From contig MEOA01000063.1 in assembly GCA_001768515.1 (NCBI GenBank), positions 1-64,000 of the forward strand: a stretch of DNA of 64,000 nucleotides, written 5' to 3'. Shown piece by piece: positions 17,858 through 26,901 of this stretch. Under the pieces are notes generated by a model. It did not search any database. It worked only from the letters and a program-made list of their open reading frames with translations, and was not told where the DNA came from. Position 1 is the first letter of the stretch. Every line of letters starts with the position of its first letter. This DNA is from Bacteroidetes bacterium GWE2_42_24. GTDB taxonomy: Bacteria > Bacteroidota > Bacteroidia > Bacteroidales > TTA-H9. Position numbers and translations under genes: made by a program.

Positions 17858-17961
17858 GTTAGGGATAACTCGGAATTGCATTGGATAGTATCTGATAATT
17901 CCAATAATTGCACTTTTTAACCTTTGGGGAGATCGGATACACTTTTCAGATGTTATAACAA

Positions 17962-18834
17962 CTAGTTTCTCAGATCGAGACCCCATGCCAGTTTCCTGCG
18001 GATTGTCGTGAAAAAATGATTACCGGGAAGTCTTACGATTTTTGCCATGGCTTCTGCCCGACTTACTTCCAGCGTTGTGTCGGCAGTTGCTACCTGTGTT
18101 CTGGAGTCCAATCCAACGATGAAACTCGATTCGCGGCCTTCTATGATAAGGCTTATCCGGCTTGTGTCTGGCACAACAATCGGACGAACTGTTAAGTTGT
18201 GAGGTGCAATCGGTGTAATGATCAGGTTCTTACTGTCGGGTGTCATAATTGGCCCGCCACAACTGAGTGAATAGGCCGTACTGCCTGTAGGGGTAGCTAT
18301 CATGATGCCGTCACCCCAATAGGAGTTGAGATATTCTCCATCAACCGACACATTGATGGTCAGCATCGTAGTTGGATTACTTTTTTGGATACTAATTTCG
18401 TTCAATGCAAGATTGAAGTTGCCGAACAGCCCGGTTGCCGGCTTTAGTTCCACCAGACTTCTTTCCTCGAGTTTGTACTCGTGATTCAACAGACAATCCA
18501 ACGCATGGTCTATCTGATGAGGTGAAATTGTGCTTAGGAACCCCAGTCGTCCGGTGTTAATTCCCATGATAGGGATATTATTCGGAACCGCGTAACCAAG
18601 GGTGTCAAGCAAAGTCCCGTCTCCTCCAATGGAAAAAATGAAATTGTAGGATTGGTCAATATCGTTATGGTTATCAAATGTTTCCGCGTTGATATTTAGT
18701 TCATTATTCAGCCGGTTGAGGAAAGGTTTATAGAATACCGGGGTGATATTGAATTGATCGAGAAGCTTAATGATCTTTTGAATCAAGCCGAAATCTTCGG
18801 GATGAACGCTCCGGGCAAACAAGGCTATTTTCAT
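17962..18834 (-). CDS. nadK: NAD kinase
   Basis: 290 residues. FSIGGDGTLLDTLG (GGDG at about residues 70-73) is the NTP/NAD-binding motif of ATP-NAD kinases, followed by GINTGRLGFLSTI, LALNEISI, SYWGDGIMIATPTGSTAYSLSCGGPI and IAPHNLTVRPIVV. The enzyme phosphorylates NAD to NADP in the cytosol. It is embedded in the envelope operon between a second Omp85 protein and the DUF6089 barrel; the CBS / nadK / DUF6089 / uppS order is a familiar Bacteroidota cluster. 119 bp separate it from the upstream Omp85 gene. Confidence 0.97.
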   Translation of the reverse strand: MKIALFARSVHPEDFGLIQKIIKLLDQFNITPVFYKPFLNRLNNELNINAETFDNHNDIDQSYNFIFSIGGDGTLLDTLGYAVPNNIPIMGINTGRLGFLSTISPHQIDHALDCLLNHEYKLEERSLVELKPATGLFGNFNLALNEISIQKSNPTTMLTINVSVDGEYLNSYWGDGIMIATPTGSTAYSLSCGGPIMTPDSKNLIITPIAPHNLTVRPIVVPDTSRISLIIEGRESSFIVGLDSRTQVATADTTLEVSRAEAMAKIVRLPGNHFFTTIRRKLAWGLDLRN

Positions 18835-18953
18835 GTTTTTCAGTATATAAACAATGATAACAATTACAAAGGTATGAAATTAAAGCACATGCCCCGATTC
18901 TTTATGCGTGGGAGGTATTCTGTATGCCTTTTATTTGGTGCCTTTTGTATTAT

Positions 18954-20366
18954 CTAAATTGAGGCTGTAAAATGAATGAACAAGCCTGATTCGCCCATTT
19001 GGTTAAAACTGTATTCAACCCTGAGAACCTTGTCGTAATAAGTCAACAGGTCACATCCCAGACCATAGCCTATCAACCATTTGTTGCTGAGTTTACTTGA
19101 AAGCGTTTCGAGGTCGTTGTGTGTAATCCCAGTGTCAACAAAGGCTCTGAGGTATAACGCATAATGTATTCTCCCAAATTTGGGGTTTTTGATATATGGA
19201 AGTTGGTTTTCGGTTGGTCTGATCAAGGCGAAGGTTACATTTGTTTTCGCGAGGAATGTTTGCTGACCATCTATCAGGTAGTATTCATATCCTCTCACGA
19301 AGTTTCTGCTGTTGCCTAATCCCTGCATGAGGTAATATGATGCCGGTTTCGTAGAGTTTAACCGGCCATATAAACCTCCTGACCACCACCACCTGGTACA
19401 GATCGGATGGTATACCCTTATATTGGCTTCTGTTTCAGTGTATTGAATCTTTCGGCTGGAGGCCTGAACCGGAAGATATGTTACCAGACTGAAATCAATG
19501 TACCTGCCATTGAGTGGATAGTGGCGATAATCGCGCTTATCGTGCTTGAATTGATACCTGATGGTCAGATATTGTTCTGATTTGTTTGGCCAAAGTTCCT
19601 GATTGTAGCGTGTCAGCGTGTCTTCCACGCTGTTGAGAGACCATCCCAAACCCAGTTCATGGCTGTTATATATAACTGGCCGATAGACGATAGCTCCATA
19701 AAGATTAAAATATGTTCTGATCCAATGGTCGTCGTCTTTAACGAAGTTAACATCATTATCCTGATTTGTGGATGCCGCAACTTCATGGTTTCCCATAAAT
19801 TCGCTCTGAAGTAGAAGCCCGATGGTTCGTGATTTATTCAGATACGGTCGGTAATATTCTACCTGAAATTTTTGGTCAAAGCCCCATTTTGCAAGCAATT
19901 TCAATCGCTCAAGCCTTCCTCTGAAGTTCTCTATCAGCAGATAACCTCCAAAATTCAGTCTTGATATGTTCCTGGCTCTCCACCATGCATTAAAATTCCG
20001 GTCAGCTACTTCAACTATCGGATATGGCCAAATGTACCATCGTTCGGTAAAGTTGAATCTGACTACAGTCCTTCCCGGAGCGATCGTGTCGTTGTCAATT
20101 ATTGCCTCCACAAAATTAAAAAGTGGAATGTTTAGCAGGTTCTCACGGCTTTGGGCAACTTTGGTTTCGAGTAACGCAGGGGAGAGTGAATCTCCGGTTT
20201 TGAAGGTTATTTCACGCAGGATGATGTACGATTTGGTTTTATGGTTGCCTGTCAGAATGATAGAGTCAACCCTGATAATCTGTTGTGCAGGTAATTCAGA
20301 AAGGGATAATATCAGGAGCAGAAAACTAAAACAAAGGTAATGTATCAGATGTTTGTTATCGCCCAT
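18954..20366 (-). CDS. Short Omp85-superfamily protein with POTRA domain
   Basis: 470 residues from the ATG at 20366 (MGDNKHLIHYLCFSFLLL..., signal peptide ending LPAQ). One POTRA-like domain follows (IIRVDSIILTGNHKTKSYIILREI...), then a beta-barrel with repeated aromatic strands (FQVEYYRPYLNKSRTIGLLL, LTIRYQFKHDKRDYRHYPLNGRYIDFSL) and the Omp85-like late motif GLGNSRNFVRGYEYYLIDGQQTFLAKTNVTF, ending FIHFTASI. It is much shorter than BamA and has fewer POTRA domains, nearer to TamA/FhaC-like or surface-antigen (D15) proteins. Its placement in the bam operon suggests an envelope-assembly role; the cargo is unknown. Confidence 0.8.
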   Translation of the reverse strand: MGDNKHLIHYLCFSFLLLILSLSELPAQQIIRVDSIILTGNHKTKSYIILREITFKTGDSLSPALLETKVAQSRENLLNIPLFNFVEAIIDNDTIAPGRTVVRFNFTERWYIWPYPIVEVADRNFNAWWRARNISRLNFGGYLLIENFRGRLERLKLLAKWGFDQKFQVEYYRPYLNKSRTIGLLLQSEFMGNHEVAASTNQDNDVNFVKDDDHWIRTYFNLYGAIVYRPVIYNSHELGLGWSLNSVEDTLTRYNQELWPNKSEQYLTIRYQFKHDKRDYRHYPLNGRYIDFSLVTYLPVQASSRKIQYTETEANIRVYHPICTRWWWSGGLYGRLNSTKPASYYLMQGLGNSRNFVRGYEYYLIDGQQTFLAKTNVTFALIRPTENQLPYIKNPKFGRIHYALYLRAFVDTGITHNDLETLSSKLSNKWLIGYGLGCDLLTYYDKVLRVEYSFNQMGESGLFIHFTASI

Positions 20367-20369
20367 CAA

Positions 20370-21032
20370 TCAAATGCTTAAATAATTCATCAACGAGTCG
20401 TAGCGGTCACTTAACAGGTCATTGTAATCATTCTGACCAAATGATGCTGATACAGTATAGTTGAACCTGTAAAAAGTCTGGAGAATGGGTGTAATATCTA
20501 ACTTATTCACTTTAATTGTGACGGTCATTATTGTCGTGTCCTGCATTGAATTGGTTATCAACCCCAGCATGGTTGAATCATTTGACTCAATTATTCTGAC
20601 AATTTCACCAGCCGAATAATCACGGGTATTGATTTCTAGTACGATGATCCCTCCGGGATTCTGAAACATATCGTATTCGCCAATCTTGAACATGAGATCA
20701 TGCAATGTGATGCTGCCCAGGTATTTGTCGTTCTTGTTGACCACCGGAATAAGCGTTAACCTCTGCAGGTACATGATTCTGAACACTTCAAGAATGTGTT
20801 GGTAATCCTTTACATATTGCCTCGAGTGGCTGATAGGCATTGCTCCGACAGGGTCTTCGGGGTTTTCATATTCAAGTACATCATCTTCTGAAATAAGCGC
20901 GAGAAGATCTGAATCGTTTACAATGGGCAAATGGTTAACACGGTACTCTTCCATCATCTGGATGGCCTGAATACCGGTATCGGATGTCTTCAGTGGAGAA
21001 ATATCTTCTGAAATAAAATCGTAGGCTAACAT
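20370..21032 (-). CDS. CBS-domain protein with C-terminal ACT-like region
   Basis: 220 residues. Two CBS motifs fill residues 1-130 (DFISEDISPLKTSDTGIQAIQMMEEYRVNHLPIVNDSDLLALISEDD and FRIMYLQRLTLIPVVNKNDKYLGSITLHDLMFKI). The remainder (GGIIVLEINTRDYSAGEIVRIIE...TIMTVTIKVNKLDI) has the beta-alpha-beta-beta pattern of ACT-type regulatory domains. Likely a cytosolic adenosyl-nucleotide sensor; it habitually accompanies nadK in Bacteroidota. It begins 12 bp after rsgA and its stop is 3 bp from the Omp85 start, so it is in the same operon. Confidence 0.85.
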   Translation of the reverse strand: MLAYDFISEDISPLKTSDTGIQAIQMMEEYRVNHLPIVNDSDLLALISEDDVLEYENPEDPVGAMPISHSRQYVKDYQHILEVFRIMYLQRLTLIPVVNKNDKYLGSITLHDLMFKIGEYDMFQNPGGIIVLEINTRDYSAGEIVRIIESNDSTMLGLITNSMQDTTIMTVTIKVNKLDITPILQTFYRFNYTVSASFGQNDYNDLLSDRYDSLMNYLSI

Positions 21033-21044
21033 GATGTTTGATCT

Positions 21045-21992
21045 TTAGTCGTGTTCTTCTTCGAATTCTTCACCATTCATGATGCTAAGGTAGCTTCTGT
21101 AACGGGAGGGACTAATCTCTCCGGTTTCCAATGCACTTTTTACAGCGCACCCGGGCTCATGGATGTGTGAACAGTTAAAATATTTGCATTTGTGAAGTAA
21201 GGCAAAAAATTCGGGAAAATAGCCTGCGATTTCCCTTTTCTCAATACTGTTGATACCAAATTCCTTGATCCCGGGCGTATCGGTGATAAAACCTCCTGCC
21301 GACAAGGGATGCATTTCGGCAAATGTAGTAGTATGACGTCCTTTTTGATTAGCATCGCTGATATCGCCTGTCCGTATTCTTAATCCCGGTTCAACTGCAT
21401 TGATTAATGCACTCTTCCCTGCGCCGCTATGGCCCGCGATCATGCTTACCTTATCCTGCATTATACTCCTGAGTTCATTTATCCCGTACCCTGTCAGCGC
21501 TGATGTTACCAGACAACTATGCCCTATTTTCTGGTAGAGAGTCGTTAGGGTTGCAATAGTATTGTTGTCATCTAATGTATATAAATCTGATTTGTTGAAG
21601 ATAATTACCACCGGAATGTCGAATGCATTCGCGGAAATCAGGAAACGGTCGATAAAACCGGTACTGGTTCTCGGCTGCGAAGGGGTAACTACCAGTATGG
21701 CCTGATCAATATTGGCCGCAAGAACATGACTGCTGCTTGAAAGGCGGGTAGCTTTCCTGACGATGTGATTTTTTCGCTCTTCGATGACAACGATTGTTCC
21801 ATTCCCTTCTGCATCATTGCCTGGTTTGAATTGTATCCTGTCGCCGACAGCTATGGGATTGGTGGATCGAAGGCCTTGTGTCCGGAATTTCCCTGCCAGA
21901 GAGCAGCGAACATCGTTTCCCATGTTTGTTCTGACAATGTACCACTTCCCGGTGGATTTAATTACCAACCCTTTTTGGTTTATAACAGCCAT
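21045..21992 (-). CDS. rsgA: Ribosome small subunit GTPase RsgA
   Basis: 315 residues with the circularly permuted GTPase order: OB-fold N-terminus, NKSD (133-136, G4), then GHSGAGKS (187-194, G1) and DTPGIKEF (G3), closing with a zinc cluster CKYFNCSHIHEPGC. The enzyme checks late maturation of the 30S subunit. It heads the leftward operon that continues through the CBS protein, Omp85, nadK and bamA. No clear -7 box was seen in the adjacent upstream bases. Confidence 0.96.
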   Translation of the reverse strand: MAVINQKGLVIKSTGKWYIVRTNMGNDVRCSLAGKFRTQGLRSTNPIAVGDRIQFKPGNDAEGNGTIVVIEERKNHIVRKATRLSSSSHVLAANIDQAILVVTPSQPRTSTGFIDRFLISANAFDIPVVIIFNKSDLYTLDDNNTIATLTTLYQKIGHSCLVTSALTGYGINELRSIMQDKVSMIAGHSGAGKSALINAVEPGLRIRTGDISDANQKGRHTTTFAEMHPLSAGGFITDTPGIKEFGINSIEKREIAGYFPEFFALLHKCKYFNCSHIHEPGCAVKSALETGEISPSRYRSYLSIMNGEEFEEEHD

Positions 21993-23028
21993 ATATCAAG
22001 CAGTAGAACAATGGTGAAAAAAATAGCGCAGGGTGGAGCAACGCGCATAAAGTGTGCAATCGTTACATCCTGATTGAAAGTGTTTCTCTCAAGTGAAGCT
22101 ATACAACCCCAAATGTACATAGAGGTTATTATTCCGGAGAAAAGTGTTGTTGGATTATTGCCGCGGGATGAGTCGAACATATTCAGTATCAGTAAATGTG
22201 GCCATTCTTTTCGACTAGCTTCATCATGATTATTGTGCGACGGATCCCGGACTACTTGACATATCATACGCGGATATTTCTTGTCGTCAAAAGTACTAAA
22301 ATTCACCACGTATTAGCTGACCTGTACCATGATCATGCGGCGAAGATGGTAATTATGAAAGCACGAGGCTTGAATACTGCTGAATAAGATTACAGGGAAA
22401 ACTACAGATTATGTGTATTCTATATAATTTATTAATGAAAAGCTGTTTTCCTTTGTTCTATAGTGTAGTTTGTTTGATTCAGACTTACTGACTTCGCGAT
22501 GAATCAATTGTCGTAGTTTTAAAATTAGTCTAAGGTTTGTGCCTGGGAATTCCGTTTCGGACTTATTTAATCGGGAACAAATTTTGGCTACGGCATTTTT
22601 GTTTCCTGGGGATGCCAAGGCGTATAGATTAATGGTCAGTGTTTTGTTGTTGTAGTCGGGAATATTACCGGCTTTATTGAAGTGGATAAGAAAGAAGCGT
22701 CAACGAATTACACGGATTGCACGAATTAGCTCGAAAAACAATTCGTTAAATGCAGGAAATCCTGCTGAAACACGGGGCAGAAATGGCTGTTTTTTTTCGT
22801 TGATTAACTTCCTGGCAGGACATACCAAAGAAAAACAAATCTTATGTGCTCTTGTAAAAATAACTGATTAGCCAACCTGACCCAAAGCCATCTTCCTCTC
22901 CGGACTTCAGTAGCAAATTTGCGCTACATTCTTTTCAAATTTTGAATCATTTCCCATTTTATAGATATGTTTTCACATCCGATTTCGCCCTGTTTTAAAA
23001 AATTTTTCAATTTTTTTTCAATTTTTTT

Positions 23029-23046
23029 ATGTGAACATAATCACAT
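23029..23046. promoter_or_regulatory. CRP-like palindrome TGTGA-N6-TCACA
   Basis: ATGTGAACATAATCACAT is a perfect inverted repeat with the spacing of Crp/Fnr-family operators, embedded in A/T tracts. The nearest plus-strand gene is 940 bp downstream, so no target is evident. Confidence 0.35.
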
Positions 23047-23109
23047 ATGTCATTTTTTTAAGCAATTGATTACATGTTATTTACAATTTCGTTTTACCCC
23101 ATAGTCGCC

Positions 23110-23142
23110 TCAAAGTCATACCAAAGTTAGGACAAAGTTATG
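23110..23142. repeat. CAAAG iterons, third occurrence
   Basis: TCAAAG, CCAAAG and ACAAAG start at 23110, 23121 and 23132, again 11 bp apart. The string ACCAAAGTTAGG is shared with the 5999-6010 array apart from its last base. Confidence 0.55.
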
Positions 23143-23934
23143 TTTTTCTTATGTATCGCCTATGGTTCTAGTAACGTTTGAATATCTTATATATGAAGAA
23201 TTCATAACTATATAAAAATTTTGGTACAATTTTAGTGGATGCCATTTTAGAGCCACATTTTTCTGATAAATGATCACTGTAGAACCCCTGGCGGTCACCG
23301 GCGACATCGCTAACAATTTAACAGCGGACATGACATTTTGCTTCACAACAACCCTGAAAGCCACCTCATACCATCATAGCTGTTCGTGCGGGAACGGTGT
23401 GAAGGTTCAAAACGCATATTTTCCCGCGTCTGCATATCTTTAAGAAAAGATCAAAATAGATTCATATTCAGTAGTATATACAGTCAGAAGAGTTTCGTTC
23501 CGATGCCCGGGGGAACCAAAGCTAGTGTTGCACAGAGAAGAAGCACCTGACTTCGTGGTTTTCCGTATAGCTTTCGCACAACCCACTATCCCGCACCGGC
23601 AAGTCAATGCCCCTTGTGTTCTACAAATTAAACTTTAGAGATTACTATTACTGCATATCATAAACTTACGCAAATCTGAATCACGAAAAGAGGTTCCTGA
23701 TGACCATTTTTGGCTGTTTTTGTCGGCAATTATTCTTTTGAGGGCTAAAAGCACACAAGTTGGGTTAATGTTTTCAGGAAAGATGGGCAACTGTATTAGC
23801 ATGACTGTTTATTTCAAAAGTACGACAATTTAGATGCCCCCCTTAGTGGGTTAGTGCTGTGATTTATCAGGGTACTATCAGGAAATCTGTCGATTATGGA
23901 ATATTTTCGCATAATTTACTTTTCGTCATCGCTA

Positions 23935-23967
23935 TTTATGCATACAACATTTATATTTATATCTTTG
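23935..23967 (+). promoter_or_regulatory. Promoter of the PrsW-like gene
   Basis: TATCTTTG (23960-23967) matches TAnnTTTG; TTTA (23935-23938), one base from TTTG, lies 21 bp upstream. The ATG is 18 nt downstream of the box. Confidence 0.5.
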
Positions 23968-23985
23968 TAACTTAAACTTTCAATT

Positions 23986-24660
23986 ATGCTGTGTGAAATG
24001 CTGTATGTGGGCTTGTTACCTGTTCTCACATTTCTGATACTCTATCTATATTTACATTATAGATATCCTAAAGGAAACTTATCGCCATTTTTATGTTCGT
24101 TTATTTACGGAGCAATCATCTCGATTTTTATTGTCGCGTTACAGATGGTTGTAGAGGCTATGGGTTATGCGGAATTGAAAAATCTTCGGAGGACAGCTTT
24201 CCATGCCTTTGTTGTAACTGGTTTTGCCCATCAGTTGGGCGTCTTTGTTGTTATGATGGTTTTTTTTTATGTAAAGAAGTACATGCGCAATCCTGCTGAC
24301 GGGATTGTATATGCAACAGGGACTTCACTTGGTGTAGCCATGGTAACGGGACTCCACTTCGCTTCATTCTATTCTGGGCAGAATTTTTACCATACTTTGA
24401 TCTACAGTTACCCCCCTGCGATGGTAATAACGGCGGTCCCAATAGGCTTTTTTGCGGGCCTGGCGGTTATGAGGAACAACACCTTAGTGGATTTGATGAC
24501 GGGTTTGCTGGCAAGCTCATTCTTCCTGGGACTTTATGTGTTCTGCCTCTACACCCATGAATTCTTATTGTCAGTTTTGTCAGGAGCAGGTTTGGTTGCA
24601 ATTGCCTTCTTGTTTGCTTATAAGGCAGTTAATACTAAGTGGGACAATCGCAGGATGTAA
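23986..24660 (+). CDS. PrsW-like polytopic membrane protein lacking the catalytic motif
   Basis: 224 residues, about seven membrane helices. The segment AFHAFVVTGFAHQLGVFVV...MRNPADGIVYATGTSLGVAMVTGLHF aligns in layout with the PrsW glutamic-type membrane protease core, where the first motif is normally EExxK and the second ends in EN. Here the paired Glu are His-Gln, the Lys is absent and the EN site reads TG. The family match is from the spacing of these blocks and the DG(I/L)VYG-like helix, so it is moderate. If correct the protein is a pseudoprotease or scaffolding relative. It converges on the carbonic anhydrase gene with 13 bp between stops. Confidence 0.55.
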   Translation: MLCEMLYVGLLPVLTFLILYLYLHYRYPKGNLSPFLCSFIYGAIISIFIVALQMVVEAMGYAELKNLRRTAFHAFVVTGFAHQLGVFVVMMVFFYVKKYMRNPADGIVYATGTSLGVAMVTGLHFASFYSGQNFYHTLIYSYPPAMVITAVPIGFFAGLAVMRNNTLVDLMTGLLASSFFLGLYVFCLYTHEFLLSVLSGAGLVAIAFLFAYKAVNTKWDNRRM

Positions 24661-24673
24661 TCCCCCGCTTGCA

Positions 24674-25213
24674 TCATTTGATTTCCTCCCATGGCCCTTT
24701 TTCGTCGTACCACGACGCATAGGTGCTATAACTGCGTGCTATACGCATGATTTCACCTTCCAGTAACGCGGTATCAGTTTCTTTTATTTTTTTTGCAGGT
24801 ACTCCTGCCCAGACGGTACCCGATTCGACAATCATCCCTTTGGAAACCACAGCTCCGGCTGCAATCACCGAATTACTTTCTACCACTACGTCATCCATTA
24901 CGATTGCACCCATGCCGATGAGAACGTTATCGCCTATCGTACACCCATGTACGATTGCACCATGAGCAATTGAAACGTTGTTTCCAATGGTAGTAGGCGA
25001 TTTACGGTAGGTACAGTGAACAATCGCACCATCCTGAATATTTACATTGTTTCCAATCCTAATAGTATGAACATCGCCGCGAACAACTGCATTGAACCAG
25101 ACAGAGCAATTGTTGCCCATCACCACATCACCGGTGATAGTAGCATTATCAGCCAGAAAAACATTCAGACCGAACTGAGGGTGAACTCCTTTAACGGGTT
25201 TTATTAGCGCCAT
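24674..25213 (-). CDS. Gamma-carbonic-anhydrase-family hexapeptide protein
   Basis: 179 residues from the ATG at 25213 (MALIKPVKGVHPQFG). A left-handed beta-helix of hexapeptide repeats runs through NVFLADNATITGDVVMGNNCSVWFNAVVRGDVHTIRIGNNVNIQDG, with His residues in IVHCTYRKS and IAHGAIVHGC at the positions that hold zinc in gamma carbonic anhydrases, and a C-terminal helix with SYSTYASWYDEKG. Similar proteins (YrdA, PaaY) hydrate CO2 or act as thioesterases; the activity is not certain. It follows nadB by 26 bp, so is probably co-transcribed. Confidence 0.9.
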   Translation of the reverse strand: MALIKPVKGVHPQFGLNVFLADNATITGDVVMGNNCSVWFNAVVRGDVHTIRIGNNVNIQDGAIVHCTYRKSPTTIGNNVSIAHGAIVHGCTIGDNVLIGMGAIVMDDVVVESNSVIAAGAVVSKGMIVESGTVWAGVPAKKIKETDTALLEGEIMRIARSYSTYASWYDEKGPWEEIK

Positions 25214-25239
25214 TTTTTTGTTTATTGGTATAAAACACA

Positions 25240-26835
25240 CTAATCTTCATAATGTTTATCTTCTACATGACTGCTCACACGCGGGTAATCGATAGAATAG
25301 TGTAACCCCCGGCTTTCTTTTCGCTCAGTAGCTGCTTTGATAATCAGGTAGGCGGTATTAATGAGATTTCTCAGTTCGCAGATGTTTTGGGTAAGGATAG
25401 ATTTGTTATATAACTCTTCTGTTTCACGATGCAATATTCTGAGACGGTCTATCGCCCGCTTCAATCGCAGGTTACTACGTACAATTCCAACATAATGGCT
25501 CATGATTAGCTGTAGCTCCTTTAATGTATGTGTAATCAACACCATCTCTTCATTAAGCACCATCCCTTCGGCATTCCAGTCGGGTACATCATCGCAGTAA
25601 GTAATACTGCCAATAGCACTGGCTGAATCGAGTGAGGCACGATGTGAAAACACGAGCGCTTCGAGCAATGAATTGGAGGCCAGTCTGTTTGCTCCATGTA
25701 ATCCTGTTGAAGCACACTCACCTGATGCATAAAGGTGGTGGATAGAGGTACGTGCAAATTCATCGACTTTAATACCACCACAGGTATAATGTGCCGATGG
25801 CACGATTGGAATCATATCGCGCGTGATATCGATTCCTATACTAAGGCACTTGGCATAGATGGTCGGAAAATGGCTCAATAGCCCTTCTTTGTCAAGGTGA
25901 CGACAATCAAGGTAAAGGTGTTCGGTTCCGCTAAGCTTCATTTCGGTATCGATTGATCTGGCGACGATATCTCTGGGAGCCAGCGACCCCCGCTCATCAT
26001 ATTTTTCCATAAATGCTTCCTCCGCCTGGTTACGCAGAACTGCTCCAAATCCACGCAATGCTTCGGTGATGAGAAAGGATGGTTTTTCTTTTGGATTGAA
26101 AAGCGATGTAGGATGAAACTGAATAAATTCCATGTTTTCTACTTTGCCTTTCGCTCTGTAAACCATGGCGATACCATCACCTGTAGCTACAGGTGGATTG
26201 GTAGTGCTGCTGTAAACATTACCTGCTCCGCCAGTTGACAGCATTGTTACACGTGCAAGAATGGTATCGATACTGCCTGTATTGGTATTAAGAATGTAAG
26301 CTCCCAGACAGTTTATATCGGTCGATCTCCTGCTGACAGGTTTACCAAGGTGATGCTGAGTGATGAGCTCTACCGCAAAACAGTGCTCGAGAAATGTAAT
26401 GTTGGGGTTATTTGCTATTTTGTTGAGTAATGCCCGCTCAATCTCCAGACCTGTTTGATCTTTATGATGAAGTACCCTGAATTCAGAATGGCCACCCTCT
26501 TTTCCAAGATCGAATTTACCTGTAGACGTACGGTCAAAATTGGTACCCCAGTCAATCAGTTCTTTGATGCGTTCGGTCGATTCGGTAATGGTAATACGAA
26601 CGATTTCCGGGTTATTAAGCTCGTCTCCGGCAATCATGGTATCACGGATATGCTTTTCGTAATTATCGGGTGTGTACATCACGGCTGCAATGCCCCCCTG
26701 GGCATATCGGGTGGCAGTATCATCAGCACTTCCCTTTGTTACAATGGTAACGGTGCCTTTTTCAGCAACCTTCAGTGCAAAAGTGAGGCCGGCGATGCCG
26801 GAGCCAATCACCAGAAAATCGGTTTTTCGTCGCAT
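25240..26835 (-). CDS. nadB: L-aspartate oxidase
   Basis: 531 residues. The N-terminal FAD dinucleotide loop is VIGSGIAGLTFAL; family blocks are TRYAQGGIAAVM, EGGHSEFRVLHHKDQTG, MEFIQFHPTSLF, LITEALRGFGAVL, RGSLAPRDIVARSID and SGECASTGLHGANRLASNSLLEALVF, followed by the C-terminal helical domain. It oxidises L-aspartate to iminoaspartate in de novo NAD synthesis. nadA and nadC are not in the window; nadK is 7 kb away in another operon. It lies 66 bp downstream of mazG. Confidence 0.96.
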   Translation of the reverse strand: MRRKTDFLVIGSGIAGLTFALKVAEKGTVTIVTKGSADDTATRYAQGGIAAVMYTPDNYEKHIRDTMIAGDELNNPEIVRITITESTERIKELIDWGTNFDRTSTGKFDLGKEGGHSEFRVLHHKDQTGLEIERALLNKIANNPNITFLEHCFAVELITQHHLGKPVSRRSTDINCLGAYILNTNTGSIDTILARVTMLSTGGAGNVYSSTTNPPVATGDGIAMVYRAKGKVENMEFIQFHPTSLFNPKEKPSFLITEALRGFGAVLRNQAEEAFMEKYDERGSLAPRDIVARSIDTEMKLSGTEHLYLDCRHLDKEGLLSHFPTIYAKCLSIGIDITRDMIPIVPSAHYTCGGIKVDEFARTSIHHLYASGECASTGLHGANRLASNSLLEALVFSHRASLDSASAIGSITYCDDVPDWNAEGMVLNEEMVLITHTLKELQLIMSHYVGIVRSNLRLKRAIDRLRILHRETEELYNKSILTQNICELRNLINTAYLIIKAATERKESRGLHYSIDYPRVSSHVEDKHYED

Positions 26836-26901
26836 AAACTATCGTGAAAATCTGTCGCAAAATTAGTTGTTTTTCAGAGTAACTGTCATTCCTCCGGTCA
26901 C

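Larger units (their letters stand above)
21993..23959. other. Gene-poor region of about 2 kb
   Basis: No convincing intact gene. Minus-strand 21980-22309 encodes a hydrophobic C-terminal stretch (NNPTTLFSGIITSMYIWG...CAIFFTIVLLLDIWLL) that could be the tail of a decayed membrane protein. Minus-strand 22409-22618 encodes ETEFPGTNLRLILKL, which recalls the C-terminal end of some IS transposases. Near 22700 is a cacggattgcacgaatt repeat seen in many bacteria. A TGTGA-N6-TCACA palindrome (23029-23046) and CAAAG iterons (23110-23142) follow poly-T tracts. Confidence 0.5.

Noticed and set aside
17858-17986. N-terminal extension of the DUF6089 gene
   Set aside because: It overlaps nadK and would bury the signal peptide.
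22677-22871. 64-codon plus-strand frame (RQRITRIARISSKN...)
   Set aside because: It is the translation of a cacggattgcacgaatt-type intergenic repeat seen in many bacteria.
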